Part shown: positions 26,715 to 35,095 of the stretch, piece after piece
Layout: each line of letters opens with the position of its first letter
How positions within the stretch are numbered: the first letter of the stretch is position 1
Assembly (NCBI RefSeq): GCF_014695395.1
Contig: NZ_JACJOF010000033.1
Coordinates: forward strand, 62,001-126,000
From: Nodosilinea sp. FACHB-131
GTDB taxonomy: Bacteria > Cyanobacteriota > Cyanobacteriia > Phormidesmidales > Phormidesmidaceae
Length of the DNA stretch: 64,000 bases
Direction of reading: 5' to 3'
Program-made: the position numbers and the translations under genes
The notes under the pieces: generated by a model
The model's database searches: none
What the model was told of the DNA's origin: nothing
What the model saw: only the letters and a program-made list of their open reading frames with translations

Positions 26715-26912
26715 TTAACGCTTTTGTTTGGCCTTGGTTTTAGCGTCACCCTTACGGATCAATTCAGCCATATTCAGCAATGGTGAAAAATTGGAGCCTG
26801 TCCACTTAAAGAAAGTAGTCCTTCGCTCCCCCCTGGTATACATGTGATCGTGTACCGCAGATGATAGTAACAACTGCGCCATCAGAGCAGCACTCATCCA
26901 CTCAACGCTCAT
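26715..26912 (-). CDS. Hypothetical protein (65 aa), last gene of the leftward late operon
   Basis: Helical N-terminus (MSVEWMSAALMAQLLLSSAV) then a basic tail ending KTKAKQKR. A TAGGGAGCG site 5 bases before the ATG (26912) selects this start over one 21 bp upstream. No family recognised. The region 26934-27006 upstream is non-coding. Confidence 0.5.
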   Translation of the reverse strand: MSVEWMSAALMAQLLLSSAVHDHMYTRGERRTTFFKWTGSNFSPLLNMAELIRKGDAKTKAKQKR

Positions 26913-27006
26913 AAGACGCTCCCTAGTTTGCACTTGGCAATTAACAATATTCCCGCTTACTCCTGAGTCTTCCCTGTGGGTAGTAAGTTTTGTACAAAAC
27001 TCTGTC

Positions 27007-27177
27007 CTATTCTTCAGGCATCGGAGAACTGTAGATCACCCGCTTAATCTCCTTAATTTGGCCCTCTGTCAAATAAGCATGGTTAGCTTTGAGCAACTTG
27101 ATCGCGTTCTCAATCTCCAGCCTTGCCCACGCAGCAGCCTTAATATTCTCGCTGTTGTGGGCGTTTGACGGGTTCAT
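27007..27177 (-). CDS. Small helical protein (56 aa)
   Basis: Read directly from the sequence: ATG at 27177, stop at 27007. The peptide begins MNPSNAHNSENIKAAAWARL and has an amphipathic helix, then YLTEGQIKEIKRVIYS. It starts 2 bp past the stop of the holin-like gene, in the same direction. No family recognised. Confidence 0.55.
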   Translation of the reverse strand: MNPSNAHNSENIKAAAWARLEIENAIKLLKANHAYLTEGQIKEIKRVIYSSPMPEE

Positions 27178-27179
27178 CG

Positions 27180-27479
27180 TTATGCAGCTCGTTTTCCATG
27201 CCCACGTGGAGTGTAAGGATGCGGGTACTTTCCGGCGCTGGCCAGCTCTAGGTAGTGCTCTAGGTCTTCTACCTTCTGCTCCATCTCGGCTAAGCGGCGA
27301 TCGACGTCGGTATCGACCATTCTCAACGCTTCAATGCCCACCTGGCAGATGCTCACCTTCTCTTTGAGCTGAGTCAGCAACTCAACCGCGCGTGCGCCTT
27401 GGATGGCTAGCGAGCGGGCCGAGTAGACCACCGCTGAGAGCACGGTTAAAAACAGCGGTAGCCAAACCTCAATAGGCAT
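27180..27479 (-). CDS. Holin-like membrane/coiled-coil protein (99 aa)
   Basis: One N-terminal membrane segment (VWLPLFLTVLSAVVYSARSL), a coiled coil rich in charged heptads (LKEKVSICQVGIEALRMV; VDRRLAEMEQKVEDLEHYLE), and a basic tail (PRGHGKRAA). Size and layout resemble phage holin/spanin-like or tail-lysis accessory proteins downstream of fibre genes. Enzyme motifs absent. Assignment is by architecture and position only. Confidence 0.6.
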   Translation of the reverse strand: MPIEVWLPLFLTVLSAVVYSARSLAIQGARAVELLTQLKEKVSICQVGIEALRMVDTDVDRRLAEMEQKVEDLEHYLELASAGKYPHPYTPRGHGKRAA

Positions 27480-27482
27480 GAT

Positions 27483-27872
27483 TCAGATGTCCAGGGGTGA
27501 CGGAGCAGGAAAGTCATCAGCGGGCTTTAGGGTGATTGGCAGCTGGGCAAGGAGGCCCACGATCGCATGGTAGGTATCGCTGACCTCCATGCAATCGGTC
27601 AACAGGTCAGCCGGTAGCCACATCGCCCCATCAGCATCGGCCCGGGCATTGACCTGGGTACGTCTGGGCAGTAGCAGCCTCTGGGCCTGGGCTAGCTGCT
27701 CGGTGGTGATGGGGAGATACCGATCTTGCAGGAGTTCCCGCTGTTCAGGGGTGAACTCGCCATCAGGGCGAAGGGTTTTGCGCAGCAGCGATCGCTGGTT
27801 TGGGTTGAGCTGCACCCAGGCTAAAGGGGCAGAGTCGAGCAGTTCCTTTAAGGCAAGTTGGTCGGGGGTCAT
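27483..27872 (-). CDS. Hypothetical protein downstream of fibre genes (129 aa)
   Basis: Helical, Leu/Gln-rich protein (QLALKELLDSAPLAWVQLNP; TPEQRELLQDRYLPI; TTEQLAQAQRLLLPRR). Overlaps the upstream fibre-like gene by 4 bp (ATGA), so its translation is coupled. Small tail-fibre assembly/chaperone proteins often sit in this position; no sequence signature confirms it. Confidence 0.6.
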   Translation of the reverse strand: MTPDQLALKELLDSAPLAWVQLNPNQRSLLRKTLRPDGEFTPEQRELLQDRYLPITTEQLAQAQRLLLPRRTQVNARADADGAMWLPADLLTDCMEVSDTYHAIVGLLAQLPITLKPADDFPAPSPLDI

Positions 27873-28675
27873 GGTGTCACCCCTAGCTCAGTCATGAGGG
27901 TATTGCAGGTGGTTCTATAAGCCCCGGGGTTTGGTAGCGCATCACCAAACCCACCCAACGATAGTCGTCTGTCAGTTGGGTTTGTTGGACTGCCACCACT
28001 ATTTCGGGTGAACATAAACACATCTAGCAGTAGCGGTGCTTGAGAAACAACAGCAGCATTGCCAGATCTACTCCCTGATAGGTAAGAGAATTCAGATGCT
28101 TGTGTCCTCTGGCAAAGTGCAATGTCAAACTCTGTCCTAGGCCCACCAATCGAGATAGCTCCGCTTGAACTACACCTGAAAAATGGCCCGTTTGCGAATA
28201 GGGTGTTGTCGCCCAGTTGCGTAGAGCCGTCGTCCCCAAACCCCGTGCCAAGATAAACCCCTGGCGAAGCGTAAATATCTGAGTGCCAAACAAAGGCTGA
28301 CTGGTTGTTTTGCTGCCCTGCGAGAAACCCTACATTGCAGTTGATATAGGCCGAACCGTTACCCTGCAAGCCTGCGGCAACTTTCTGCCCCGCCACAAAA
28401 CCCACGTTTGTAGGCAATGCGTTACCACGAGATGTAATCGGCCTGAAACAACCGCCTAGGCCGCTAAACCCAGCAAAGGCTAGCAGCATTCCATTACTAA
28501 AAGGGGCGAGATTCCCGTCACTTTTGAGCTGGACAAAAAACTTGCTGTACGCCGCCTTAGCCCCCTCTGCGAACACTGACCCCGCCGCCTCAACCTGCGC
28601 GAACCAGGCCTCAGCATCGGGGTCAAAGCCAGGACGGTTAACAAAAGCAGGATCGAATAGGGTTAGAGTTCTCAC
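27869..28675 (-). CDS. Tail-fibre / receptor-binding-like protein (268 aa)
   Basis: N-terminal helix DPDAEAWFAQVEAAGSVFAE followed by KAAYSKFFVQLKSDGNLAPFS, a pattern typical of C-terminal fibre proteins in phages. The rest is Gly/Ser/Asn-rich beta-type sequence with repeated NVGFVAGQ / NVGFLAGQ units and many small residues, ending in a helix. It overlaps the upstream gene by 4 bp. Most likely a host-recognition or fibre tip subunit; assignment rests on composition and the N-terminal motif. Confidence 0.68.
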   Translation of the reverse strand: MRTLTLFDPAFVNRPGFDPDAEAWFAQVEAAGSVFAEGAKAAYSKFFVQLKSDGNLAPFSNGMLLAFAGFSGLGGCFRPITSRGNALPTNVGFVAGQKVAAGLQGNGSAYINCNVGFLAGQQNNQSAFVWHSDIYASPGVYLGTGFGDDGSTQLGDNTLFANGPFFRCSSSGAISIGGPRTEFDIALCQRTQASEFSYLSGSRSGNAAVVSQAPLLLDVFMFTRNSGGSPTNPTDRRLSLGGFGDALPNPGAYRTTCNTLMTELGVTP

Positions 28676-29187
28676 GATTCAACCCCCCACGCCGCTATGC
28701 CATCTGAATCGTTCTCGCCAAAAAAGGTCAGGGACAAAACCCCGACCTTTAACGCTGCGATATTCGCAGGCTTCGACCCCAAAAATCGCCAGTCAGCAGG
28801 AAAGCTCAACGTTCGTTGTGTGGCGTCACACAGCAACCGAATCACTACTTGCCGGCCAGTGCCGCGATTGCTTGAGGTGAAGGCGATATTGCCGGTTAGA
28901 GAGATGGTTTGGTGAGTGCCTGCCAGCGTTGCCATATTCAAATTGACCGTTGCCCCGTAGGCAGCAGTGCCCTGGGTTACGATCAGCGGGGCCTTGAGGT
29001 CTAAGTCTGCTTGACTTACCGTTTCAGAGTTGAGCTGGCCCTTAAAGGCGGCGGGTGGGTCCTCTTCATTGGCCCGCCCTACGTAGATCGTCTCATCCTC
29101 CTCGCTATAAGCCGCTTCGCCAAAGGCCAAATCAGCCGGTGGGCCACTCCCTAAAGTGCGTCTAAGCCGTATTTCACGCTCCGTCAT
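28672..29187 (-). CDS. Fibre-like protein with phage tropism-determinant-type N-terminus (171 aa)
   Basis: Begins MTEREIRLRRTLGSGPPADL, then FGEAAYSEEDETIYVGRA: the typical phage-fibre N-terminal motif (LRRG...P..LA.GE.....D...YVG). The rest is beta-rich (VNLNMATLAGTHQTISLTGN). ATG 29187 has GGGGGG six bases upstream and is chosen over a TTG at 29202. It overlaps the next and previous genes. This is the clearest virion-type sequence in the element. Confidence 0.75.
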   Translation of the reverse strand: MTEREIRLRRTLGSGPPADLAFGEAAYSEEDETIYVGRANEEDPPAAFKGQLNSETVSQADLDLKAPLIVTQGTAAYGATVNLNMATLAGTHQTISLTGNIAFTSSNRGTGRQVVIRLLCDATQRTLSFPADWRFLGSKPANIAALKVGVLSLTFFGENDSDGIAAWGVES

Positions 29188-29626
29188 ACAGCCCCCCGTC
29201 AATGACTAAATCAGAGATGGACTCATCATCTTTGGTCTCGACGGCAAAACCCATAATGGTGATGAAGTAGCTGTCCTGAAAGTTTTCGGGATAAACCACC
29301 GTAGCCTTCAAAACATGGTCAGCACTCATGTAAAAACCCGTTTCATAGCCTAGTAATGGCATCAGGTCTACTGGGCTTTCCTGCTTTCGGATTCTCACAT
29401 TGTCCAGCAGCCCATACTCTGTCCCATTCTCATCCTCGACCGACAGATTAATGCCATTCATAGCGAGAGAGTTGGTCAGGATTTGAAGCTGAATAATCTT
29501 CCCTGCCCACCGCCCGCCACTAAATCCAAAGGTTGGAATCGTACCCGGCTGATAGAGGTCAGTCAAATACGGCATTCCGGTTCTGAATGTCTTGATAATT
29601 TGAACCGTCCTGACCTCTGTTGCCAT
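29174..29626 (-). CDS. Hypothetical beta-rich protein, candidate particle component (150 aa)
   Basis: Strand-like alternation throughout (IIQLQILTNSLAMNGINLSV; VLKATVVYPENFQDSYFITI) with few helices and no cysteines. Size and position between the 169-aa gene and the fibre genes suit a minor capsid, spike or tail-like subunit. No family recognised. Its stop overlaps the fibre gene start by 14 bp; it starts 2 bp after the 169-aa gene. Confidence 0.65.
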   Translation of the reverse strand: MATEVRTVQIIKTFRTGMPYLTDLYQPGTIPTFGFSGGRWAGKIIQLQILTNSLAMNGINLSVEDENGTEYGLLDNVRIRKQESPVDLMPLLGYETGFYMSADHVLKATVVYPENFQDSYFITIMGFAVETKDDESISDLVIDGGLYDGA

Positions 29627-29628
29627 AG

Positions 29629-30138
29629 TTATCCTATTTTGGCGTCGATGGCTTCGAGCTTAACCCTGATAGCGTCTATCTTGTCTGTCACGTCATCCCC
29701 AATTAGGCCGGAGTAGGAATAGACCACAATGCCAAGGCTGGTTAACCAGGGCTTAGGGATAAACGACAGTTTTAAAGTGTCGCTTGACTGATTGAAAATG
29801 AGAATTTCAAAGTCAGAATTTAGGCGAATGTATCGCTTATCTAAAACCGCTGTGGGGATGCCGGGAAAGTCGTCTTCAATGGTCAACTCATCTTTAGGAA
29901 AATCGACCAACCGGAGCAGGGTGCCCGCGCTTGACCAGGTAACCGGAGCCCTGGCCATGCTGCATTTGATGGCGATCACTTGGGAGTCGATTAGCACGGG
30001 GATGTCGAAGGGCTGAATCCACCGACGGTTAAGGCGATAGATGGCTTTGTCCTCTTCGGTGGGAATCTGGACGGCAGCCCACTCAAACTGCCAGTTCCCG
30101 GCAATGCCAATATCAAGGCTTTTGCCTAGAGGCAGCAT
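29629..30138 (-). CDS. Hypothetical beta-rich protein, candidate particle component (169 aa)
   Basis: Mostly beta pattern (WQFEWAAVQIPTEEDKAIYR; FDIPVLIDSQVIAIKCSMAR; YIRLNSDFEILIFNQSSDTL) with a short C-terminal helix (VTDKIDAIRVKLEAIDAKIG). Could be a jelly-roll-like or spike-base protein; not recognised. Overlaps the upstream 82-aa gene by 13 bp. Codon use is like the rest of the operon. Confidence 0.65.
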   Translation of the reverse strand: MLPLGKSLDIGIAGNWQFEWAAVQIPTEEDKAIYRLNRRWIQPFDIPVLIDSQVIAIKCSMARAPVTWSSAGTLLRLVDFPKDELTIEDDFPGIPTAVLDKRYIRLNSDFEILIFNQSSDTLKLSFIPKPWLTSLGIVVYSYSGLIGDDVTDKIDAIRVKLEAIDAKIG

Positions 30139-30374
30139 TGGTGGTTCTCCAGACCCTCGTGGAAGTCGATCGCATCCACGCCGGTCTGGTCGAGGGCGCT
30201 TAGATAGTCGTCATAGGTGATGTTGCCCTTCAGGTACTCAGCAAGCGCCACCGCCCGCAGGCACATGCCATCCATTAGCACGCTCTGAATGTGCTCGGGC
30301 AGCCGTGGGTCGTGAACGTAGGGCGTGGCCAGCATGTCGCTGATGTTGCCCCTGGGGATGAGAATTTCAGGCAT
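30126..30374 (-). CDS. Hypothetical small acidic protein (82 aa)
   Basis: Begins MPEILIPRGNISDMLATPYV and is helical afterwards (LMDGMCLRAVALAEYLKGN), with two adjacent cysteines at the end. No family known. Lies between the 195-aa gene (78 bp gap containing a hairpin) and the 169-aa gene. Confidence 0.6.
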   Translation of the reverse strand: MPEILIPRGNISDMLATPYVHDPRLPEHIQSVLMDGMCLRAVALAEYLKGNITYDDYLSALDQTGVDAIDFHEGLENHQCCL

Positions 30375-30398
30375 GGCAGTAGGAGGGGGAGAGGGTGA

Positions 30399-30430
30399 CC
30401 AAGAGGCTACCGCTGTGGCTAGCCTCTTGG
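30399..30430 (-). terminator. Hairpin after the 195-aa gene (partial terminator or mRNA stabiliser)
   Basis: Perfect 11 bp stem CCAAGAGGCTA/TAGCCTCTTGG with a 10 nt loop and no T run, 22 bp past the stop of the 195-aa gene in the leftward direction. Such hairpins often follow highly expressed capsid genes; that role is inferred. Confidence 0.5.
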
Positions 30431-30451
30431 GTGGTGAGCGGCGGGAGCTAA

Positions 30452-31039
30452 TTAGATGACGTAGTTCTCACGCTCGGGCTCAATCCAGAGACGCCCATTG
30501 GTCCCTAGGGCAGCAGCCACAGCAGTCTTAATGAGCGCGGCTGAAGTGCGCAGGTCTTCCAGTGTGATCGCCCCGGTTTTCTCGCTCAGGGGGGCCGTGT
30601 AGCTGTTGCGGGCCGCGCCATCTGCGGTCTTTGTATATCTCGTGACTCGGGTGCCCCAAGGGGTATAGGTAGCTCGCTTGGTGCCGCCCAGAACGGCCTT
30701 GATTTTAGTGGCCTGAAAGTTGGTCACCGGCAGAAACTCGTCGAGATCGACGTACTCAAGACCCAACCGCACGGCACCGGCTCCCGGCACAGCGTTTTCA
30801 GACAGACCCTCGAAGAAGTTGACAGCAGTTTGAGACGCTAGGAGCTGCACTTGAGCGGGGCCTGGTGTGGCTCCAGTCTGAATCATCAGTGAGCGATAGC
30901 CTACGTTGATGCGGGGGAGGTCTACAACAGTGGTGTTTTGGGTGCTTGGGTCTGAACCACGGTTAGCGTAATAGTCCTCTCGCTTCTTAGCTTTTGCAGC
31001 GCGATCGGCAAGAATGTAGCTGGGAACGCGACGGGCCAT
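30452..31039 (-). CDS. Candidate major structural protein (195 aa)
   Basis: A basic N-terminal arm (MARRVPSYILADRAAKAKKR) precedes a mixed beta-rich body with many small residues (YRSLMIQTGATPGPAQVQLL; TPWGTRVTRYTKTADGAARN) and a short C-terminal beta segment. No known capsid signature is seen. A 119 bp non-coding gap before it with a TATACT-like box (31117-31122) and the hairpin after it suggest independent, high expression, the pattern of a major capsid or tube protein. This is a hypothesis from genomic context. Confidence 0.6.
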   Translation of the reverse strand: MARRVPSYILADRAAKAKKREDYYANRGSDPSTQNTTVVDLPRINVGYRSLMIQTGATPGPAQVQLLASQTAVNFFEGLSENAVPGAGAVRLGLEYVDLDEFLPVTNFQATKIKAVLGGTKRATYTPWGTRVTRYTKTADGAARNSYTAPLSEKTGAITLEDLRTSAALIKTAVAAALGTNGRLWIEPERENYVI

Positions 31040-31158
31040 AAGGCAATGCCTCTGAATAGTAGTGAGCTGTACGCCACAGTTCTAGCCTCGTTTAAGGCCC
31101 TTTTTAGCCTTCGATAAGTATACTTTTGCAGTTAAATTTCTCCGAGTATTTACTTAGT

Positions 31159-31974
31159 TCAAACAATCGGGTCGCGTCTCACACCTGTTAGATCTACTAG
31201 GTTGATTGGGGAAGGTAACCCATGGACGGAAAGAGTTGCGTAGCGAAAGCGCACATTAACACGGGGGCGCTTGCGTGGCTTCCGTACCGTGCGGCCCATG
31301 ATGACCTTGGTGCCAGGGTTGTAGGGAAACCGGGTGGCTGCATTGACAGGCTCAACAATGTTTAGGTTACTCCAGTCGGGAGTATCGTTTTGAATGTCTA
31401 GAACGTTCTCAACTAAGGCTCGCCCGTCTGCTTCTGTTCGACATAAAACGCGCAGGTCATAACCTTTTTCTTTATCCTGATAAACGATTTTATCTGTGCC
31501 TTTTTTCCAAACATAAGGAGGGGTGGCAAAGACAGAGCGAACTCTTTGGGCTAGCTGTTGCGCCCTAGCCATTGTCATAGTATTTGTGGTTTCGTTGAAA
31601 ATTCTGAACGTTATTTCTCCCTTTACTGGAGAAAACCCGTCTACAACATCATCACTGGGTTCAGAAAAGAAAAGTTTGATTTGAGGTTTGTAGACAATTT
31701 CAGACTCGTAATCGGTGATGGGAATGCCGAATATGGCCGGGTGCAATGCTGACGCATGCCGTGCGGTGATTTCAAATAGCATTACCCTGAGCAAGGTCAT
31801 GGGTAGGCTATCTCTGTCCTCGTGACGGCAGGCCACTCGCAATGAGTTTCGAGGAATAGTTAAATCATCCTCTGGCCCCAGGTCTGCGAAATGGTTCAGC
31901 ACTTCGCGGTTATACCAGCGCTTCACCGTGTCTTGAAGGTGTTCAGTCGGGCTGAAATTATCAGGGAGTGCCAT
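31159..31974 (-). CDS. Hypothetical protein, candidate particle component (271 aa)
   Basis: Mixed alpha/beta protein with a helical N-terminus (FSPTEHLQDTVKRWYNREVL), strands in the centre (EIVYKPQIKLFFSEP; EITFRIFNETTNTMTMARAQ) and a basic stretch (GRTVRKPRKRPRVNVRFRYA) near the C-terminus. No family motif recognised. Overlaps the 922-aa gene by 14 bp, so it is translated with it. The basic tract suggests nucleic-acid or partner binding. Confidence 0.65.
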   Translation of the reverse strand: MALPDNFSPTEHLQDTVKRWYNREVLNHFADLGPEDDLTIPRNSLRVACRHEDRDSLPMTLLRVMLFEITARHASALHPAIFGIPITDYESEIVYKPQIKLFFSEPSDDVVDGFSPVKGEITFRIFNETTNTMTMARAQQLAQRVRSVFATPPYVWKKGTDKIVYQDKEKGYDLRVLCRTEADGRALVENVLDIQNDTPDWSNLNIVEPVNAATRFPYNPGTKVIMGRTVRKPRKRPRVNVRFRYATLSVHGLPSPINLVDLTGVRRDPIV

Positions 31975-34729
31975 TTGCAGGTTCGAGGTCTAGAGGGTCA
32001 GCATTGGGGGCCTGGGAGGCTTCGTCGGCCTCTGCAGCAGCGGCCTTGATGGGTTCATTCTCTGGCACGTCAGTGCGGGGGGCCAAAGTGCCGATTTCCT
32101 CAATCAGCTTGTTTTTAGCCTGCCCAGCTGCTGTCACTTCCTCTTGCACATCTCGAACAGTGGCGACAGCGGCATAAAGGGTGCCCACGGTGTCGTCTAC
32201 CTGTTCTATGCCGTCGAGTATTCGCTGCGTTTTGCGGCGGGTCGCGTCACCAGCTCTGTGGTTTTCGCTAAATCGGGGCATGGTCAGCGCATCGACTACC
32301 TTACTCTCTCGGAGAGAGTTGCCGATTTTTCCGGTGTTGTTTGCGGTGATTTCGAGCAGGTCAGTGGTGGAGTCGGTGATGTTTCGAATTGACCAGATGA
32401 CGTTGCTGGCGCTCTGGTAGATACGGCTGGCTTTGGTGAGGGAGTTGCCGATGTTGGTGGCCAATTTCTCGCCTAGAGCCGCATTAATGACGTCTTTAAC
32501 TTTTTTGCCCACCATGGCGTTTATGTCGAGGGGATTTCCCGCTTCGTCATCGATGCCAACGGTGTCCAGCAGCAGGCTGATCATTTCCCCTAGAGTTGAG
32601 CCTACGTCTCGAGATAGGTAATAGGCATTGTGCAGGGTGGTGACCAGAGTAAGGGCGTTAATAGCCTTTTGGATCCGTGTGGTTTCCCACGCCTTCCGCA
32701 TGAACTGGTCAACATTCCCAAGTTTTACCCGCGATTCGATGCCGATGCCGTATAGGCCAGGGAACCCGCTTACCGGGTTCGAGGCTTTCTCCTGCACATC
32801 GGTTGCTTTGTTTTGGATGTCCATTATCCGCTGCCGTTCATAGATGCAGGTTGGGGGATTTGGGACATTAACTACTGGCGTTGGTGGCGGCTTGACTACC
32901 TGAATATTGGGATTGGGTTTCGAGCGATCGGTTAGGTCGCCGCTGGGAGTGTTTATCTTTTGCCGTAGCCCGTCGATTAAGACAATCGGAATCACCACGG
33001 CCAGGGGGGCAAACGGGTTATTTAGGGCCGATAGGGGCGACTTTGGCCCCGCCGTGGGGGCCGCTTTATCCAGCGGGGCTAGCGGGTCTTTTGTTGGCGG
33101 AGTTAATGGGTCATCTCCTAGATTTGGCGGAGTCTCGCGAGGGGATTCGAGGTCGGGCGGCTCCGAGGTGGTGCCCGGTGTAGTGGTAGGTGCTGGGTCC
33201 GGCGTTGGGGTGGGGTTGAAGTTGGGAACTGGGGCCGGAGGTGTTAGGGGAGTGGTGTCGGGCGTAACCTGGGGTTCAGTGCCTGGCCATGGGGTATCAG
33301 TTGGCGTGGGTTGGGATACCGGTGGCGGCAGGGTGCGAGGTGTGGCCCCCGGTGAGGCTTGCCTAGCTGGATTGGGAGCGCGCACTACATCTACATTTGA
33401 CGGGTTACCTCCGGTATCAGGTTGGCCGTCTGCCCGCGATACCGAAATACCGGAAACTCTTATTCCACGCCCTGAGCCAGCAAAGAGGACCTCTCCGTCT
33501 CCAGTGCTTAGATAATATTCGTTGTAGCTGAACCCTGGGCAGAGACCGCCCTGCGGCTGGCTGAAGGTCGGATTATGGGTAGACCTAAAGTTGACCGGCC
33601 CTCTTACTCCGTTTGCCTCGATTGAGCTAGGTATCTCATTACAGCTTGGGTCAGCGCTGCGGGCTGAAGCCGTGACATTGTAAAAAACCCCTGGGGACTG
33701 CCCCCCGGTAAAGGGTGGGGGCACACCGGGATCCACGATCGCGCCCGCGTCCATGGCCTCGGCTGGCAGTTCATTGGGATATCCCTTGGGGCCTCCGAAG
33801 AAATCTGGAATCAAGTCGTCGATCGCACGGCCTAGTTTGCTTCCCAGAGAGGAGCCCAGGCCGCCGCCTATCCCGGCTCCGAAAGCTCCGCCGACGTATC
33901 CACCCACTGCCGCGCCGCTAACGGTGCCTACAATCGGAGCGGGGATAGTGCCAACGGCACCACCAGCTGCACCGCCAGCTGCACCGCCAACCAGGCCGCC
34001 GCCAAGGCCGCCCAAGAGTCCGCCGATACCAGCACCAGCACCCTCGAAGAAGCCAGCGCCCCCGACAAAAGCCGCCGCCGATGCCGCGCCGCCATAGAGC
34101 AAACCGCCCCCAGCGGCCTGCGTCACGGCTGGCCCATTGAGCAAAGGCTGAGTAGGCGGCTTAATCCCTAGGTTTAGCGGTCTCCGAAGGGGTTCACCTG
34201 TGACGGCTGCTGATCGCGGCAGCGGAGTAAACCCAGCTCTTCGATCAGCTGCCGATCGCAGCGGTGCCAACGCCCCACCACTAGGAGCTGGGGCAAACGT
34301 TCCACCCCCAGTAGGAATCATGTCGACCGTGACGCCCCTGGGTAGAGGGGTATCCCAGGCCGTCCCTGCGTTGGCGAGCCGAGATCGCATTGCAGAGTCA
34401 TAGTTAGCGCTCGCCTGGTAGTTGAGGCGGCTATGCTCTCGGAAAAATTGGTCCCGACTAACAGGCTGATTGGTAGTAGGAGAGCGGTAGGGTTTAGCTT
34501 CCATTCCCCTTGCAGCAGCCTGGGTCGGTTCGGAAGGATCGTATCTATTGGCCGCGTCAATATAGGCCTGTTGGTTCAGGGCTGACTGTCGCGATAAGTA
34601 GTTGTCGCTCGTCAGAATTTGGCCATCGCCCATACGGACGTAGCCTTCCCCCTGATAGCGAAACAATTCTGGCTGAGCTGCGGGGGATTGGGTCGGCGAG
34701 CTCCAGTTGACCGGCTGACCTAGGCTCAT
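31961..34729 (-). CDS. Large Gly/Ala- and Pro-rich membrane-active-like protein (922 aa)
   Basis: Longest gene of the late operon. Residues 1-60 resemble a small domain (ELFRYQGEGYVRMGDGQIL). About 205-300 is a Gly/Ala-rich hydrophobic tract (GGLLGGLGGGLVGGAAGGAA) that could cross a membrane. A globular section (about 310-450) contains two cysteines. A Pro/Thr-rich linker (about 460-560) follows, then a second hydrophobic helix (PLAVVIPIVLIDGL near 590), and a helical C-terminal region. The layout resembles a DNA-injection, tape-measure-like or membrane-spanning virion protein; the family is not recognised. ATG 34729 starts after an ACTATCCTC leader. Confidence 0.7.
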   Translation of the reverse strand: MSLGQPVNWSSPTQSPAAQPELFRYQGEGYVRMGDGQILTSDNYLSRQSALNQQAYIDAANRYDPSEPTQAAARGMEAKPYRSPTTNQPVSRDQFFREHSRLNYQASANYDSAMRSRLANAGTAWDTPLPRGVTVDMIPTGGGTFAPAPSGGALAPLRSAADRRAGFTPLPRSAAVTGEPLRRPLNLGIKPPTQPLLNGPAVTQAAGGGLLYGGAASAAAFVGGAGFFEGAGAGIGGLLGGLGGGLVGGAAGGAAGGAVGTIPAPIVGTVSGAAVGGYVGGAFGAGIGGGLGSSLGSKLGRAIDDLIPDFFGGPKGYPNELPAEAMDAGAIVDPGVPPPFTGGQSPGVFYNVTASARSADPSCNEIPSSIEANGVRGPVNFRSTHNPTFSQPQGGLCPGFSYNEYYLSTGDGEVLFAGSGRGIRVSGISVSRADGQPDTGGNPSNVDVVRAPNPARQASPGATPRTLPPPVSQPTPTDTPWPGTEPQVTPDTTPLTPPAPVPNFNPTPTPDPAPTTTPGTTSEPPDLESPRETPPNLGDDPLTPPTKDPLAPLDKAAPTAGPKSPLSALNNPFAPLAVVIPIVLIDGLRQKINTPSGDLTDRSKPNPNIQVVKPPPTPVVNVPNPPTCIYERQRIMDIQNKATDVQEKASNPVSGFPGLYGIGIESRVKLGNVDQFMRKAWETTRIQKAINALTLVTTLHNAYYLSRDVGSTLGEMISLLLDTVGIDDEAGNPLDINAMVGKKVKDVINAALGEKLATNIGNSLTKASRIYQSASNVIWSIRNITDSTTDLLEITANNTGKIGNSLRESKVVDALTMPRFSENHRAGDATRRKTQRILDGIEQVDDTVGTLYAAVATVRDVQEEVTAAGQAKNKLIEEIGTLAPRTDVPENEPIKAAAAEADEASQAPNADPLDLEPANGTP

Positions 34730-34741
34730 GAGGATAGTTCT

Positions 34742-35095
34742 CTAGGGCAAAAATGAGGCTGGAATAGGAGTGTTGCCCGGGAATTCCTGAACTTCTTCCC
34801 AGAGTTTTGTAGGTTGAGAGCGCCAGTCGTCGGAGAGCTCGAAGGAGGGCCTAAAAATAATGTGCTCCTTCTTGTCCGCAGCCAAGCCGTCTTGGGCTGT
34901 GATCACAGGGATCACAGGGGCAGAGTCTGACTCTTGATAACGGTCATTTTTATGGAGCTGGTACAAAGCCCCGAGGGCCCAGACGGCCAGTTTTTCTAAC
35001 GTGTTTACACTGGTGGGCAAGTTAGCCGGTACGAATGCGGTCATGGGTTCGTTACCTAGAAATGAGCCGGAATTACTACTCGAATTTTGGCTCAT
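34742..35095 (-). CDS. Hypothetical protein, first gene of the late operon (117 aa)
   Basis: Central helix TLEKLAVWALGALYQLHKND flanked by extended segments (FRPSFELSDDWRSQPTKLWE). The start is taken at ATG 35095; ATG 35044 (MTAFVPANLPTSV) or a GTG at 35116 are alternatives. It ends 12 bp before the 922-aa gene. Its promoter must lie within about 110 bp of the right attachment site. Confidence 0.6.
   Translation of the reverse strand: MSQNSSSNSGSFLGNEPMTAFVPANLPTSVNTLEKLAVWALGALYQLHKNDRYQESDSAPVIPVITAQDGLAADKKEHIIFRPSFELSDDWRSQPTKLWEEVQEFPGNTPIPASFLP

Noticed and set aside
32907..33515. Plus-strand open frame of 202 codons in the element
   Set aside because: Antisense to the Pro/Thr-rich linker of the 922-aa gene; composition bias there produces a Gly/Val-rich shadow frame.
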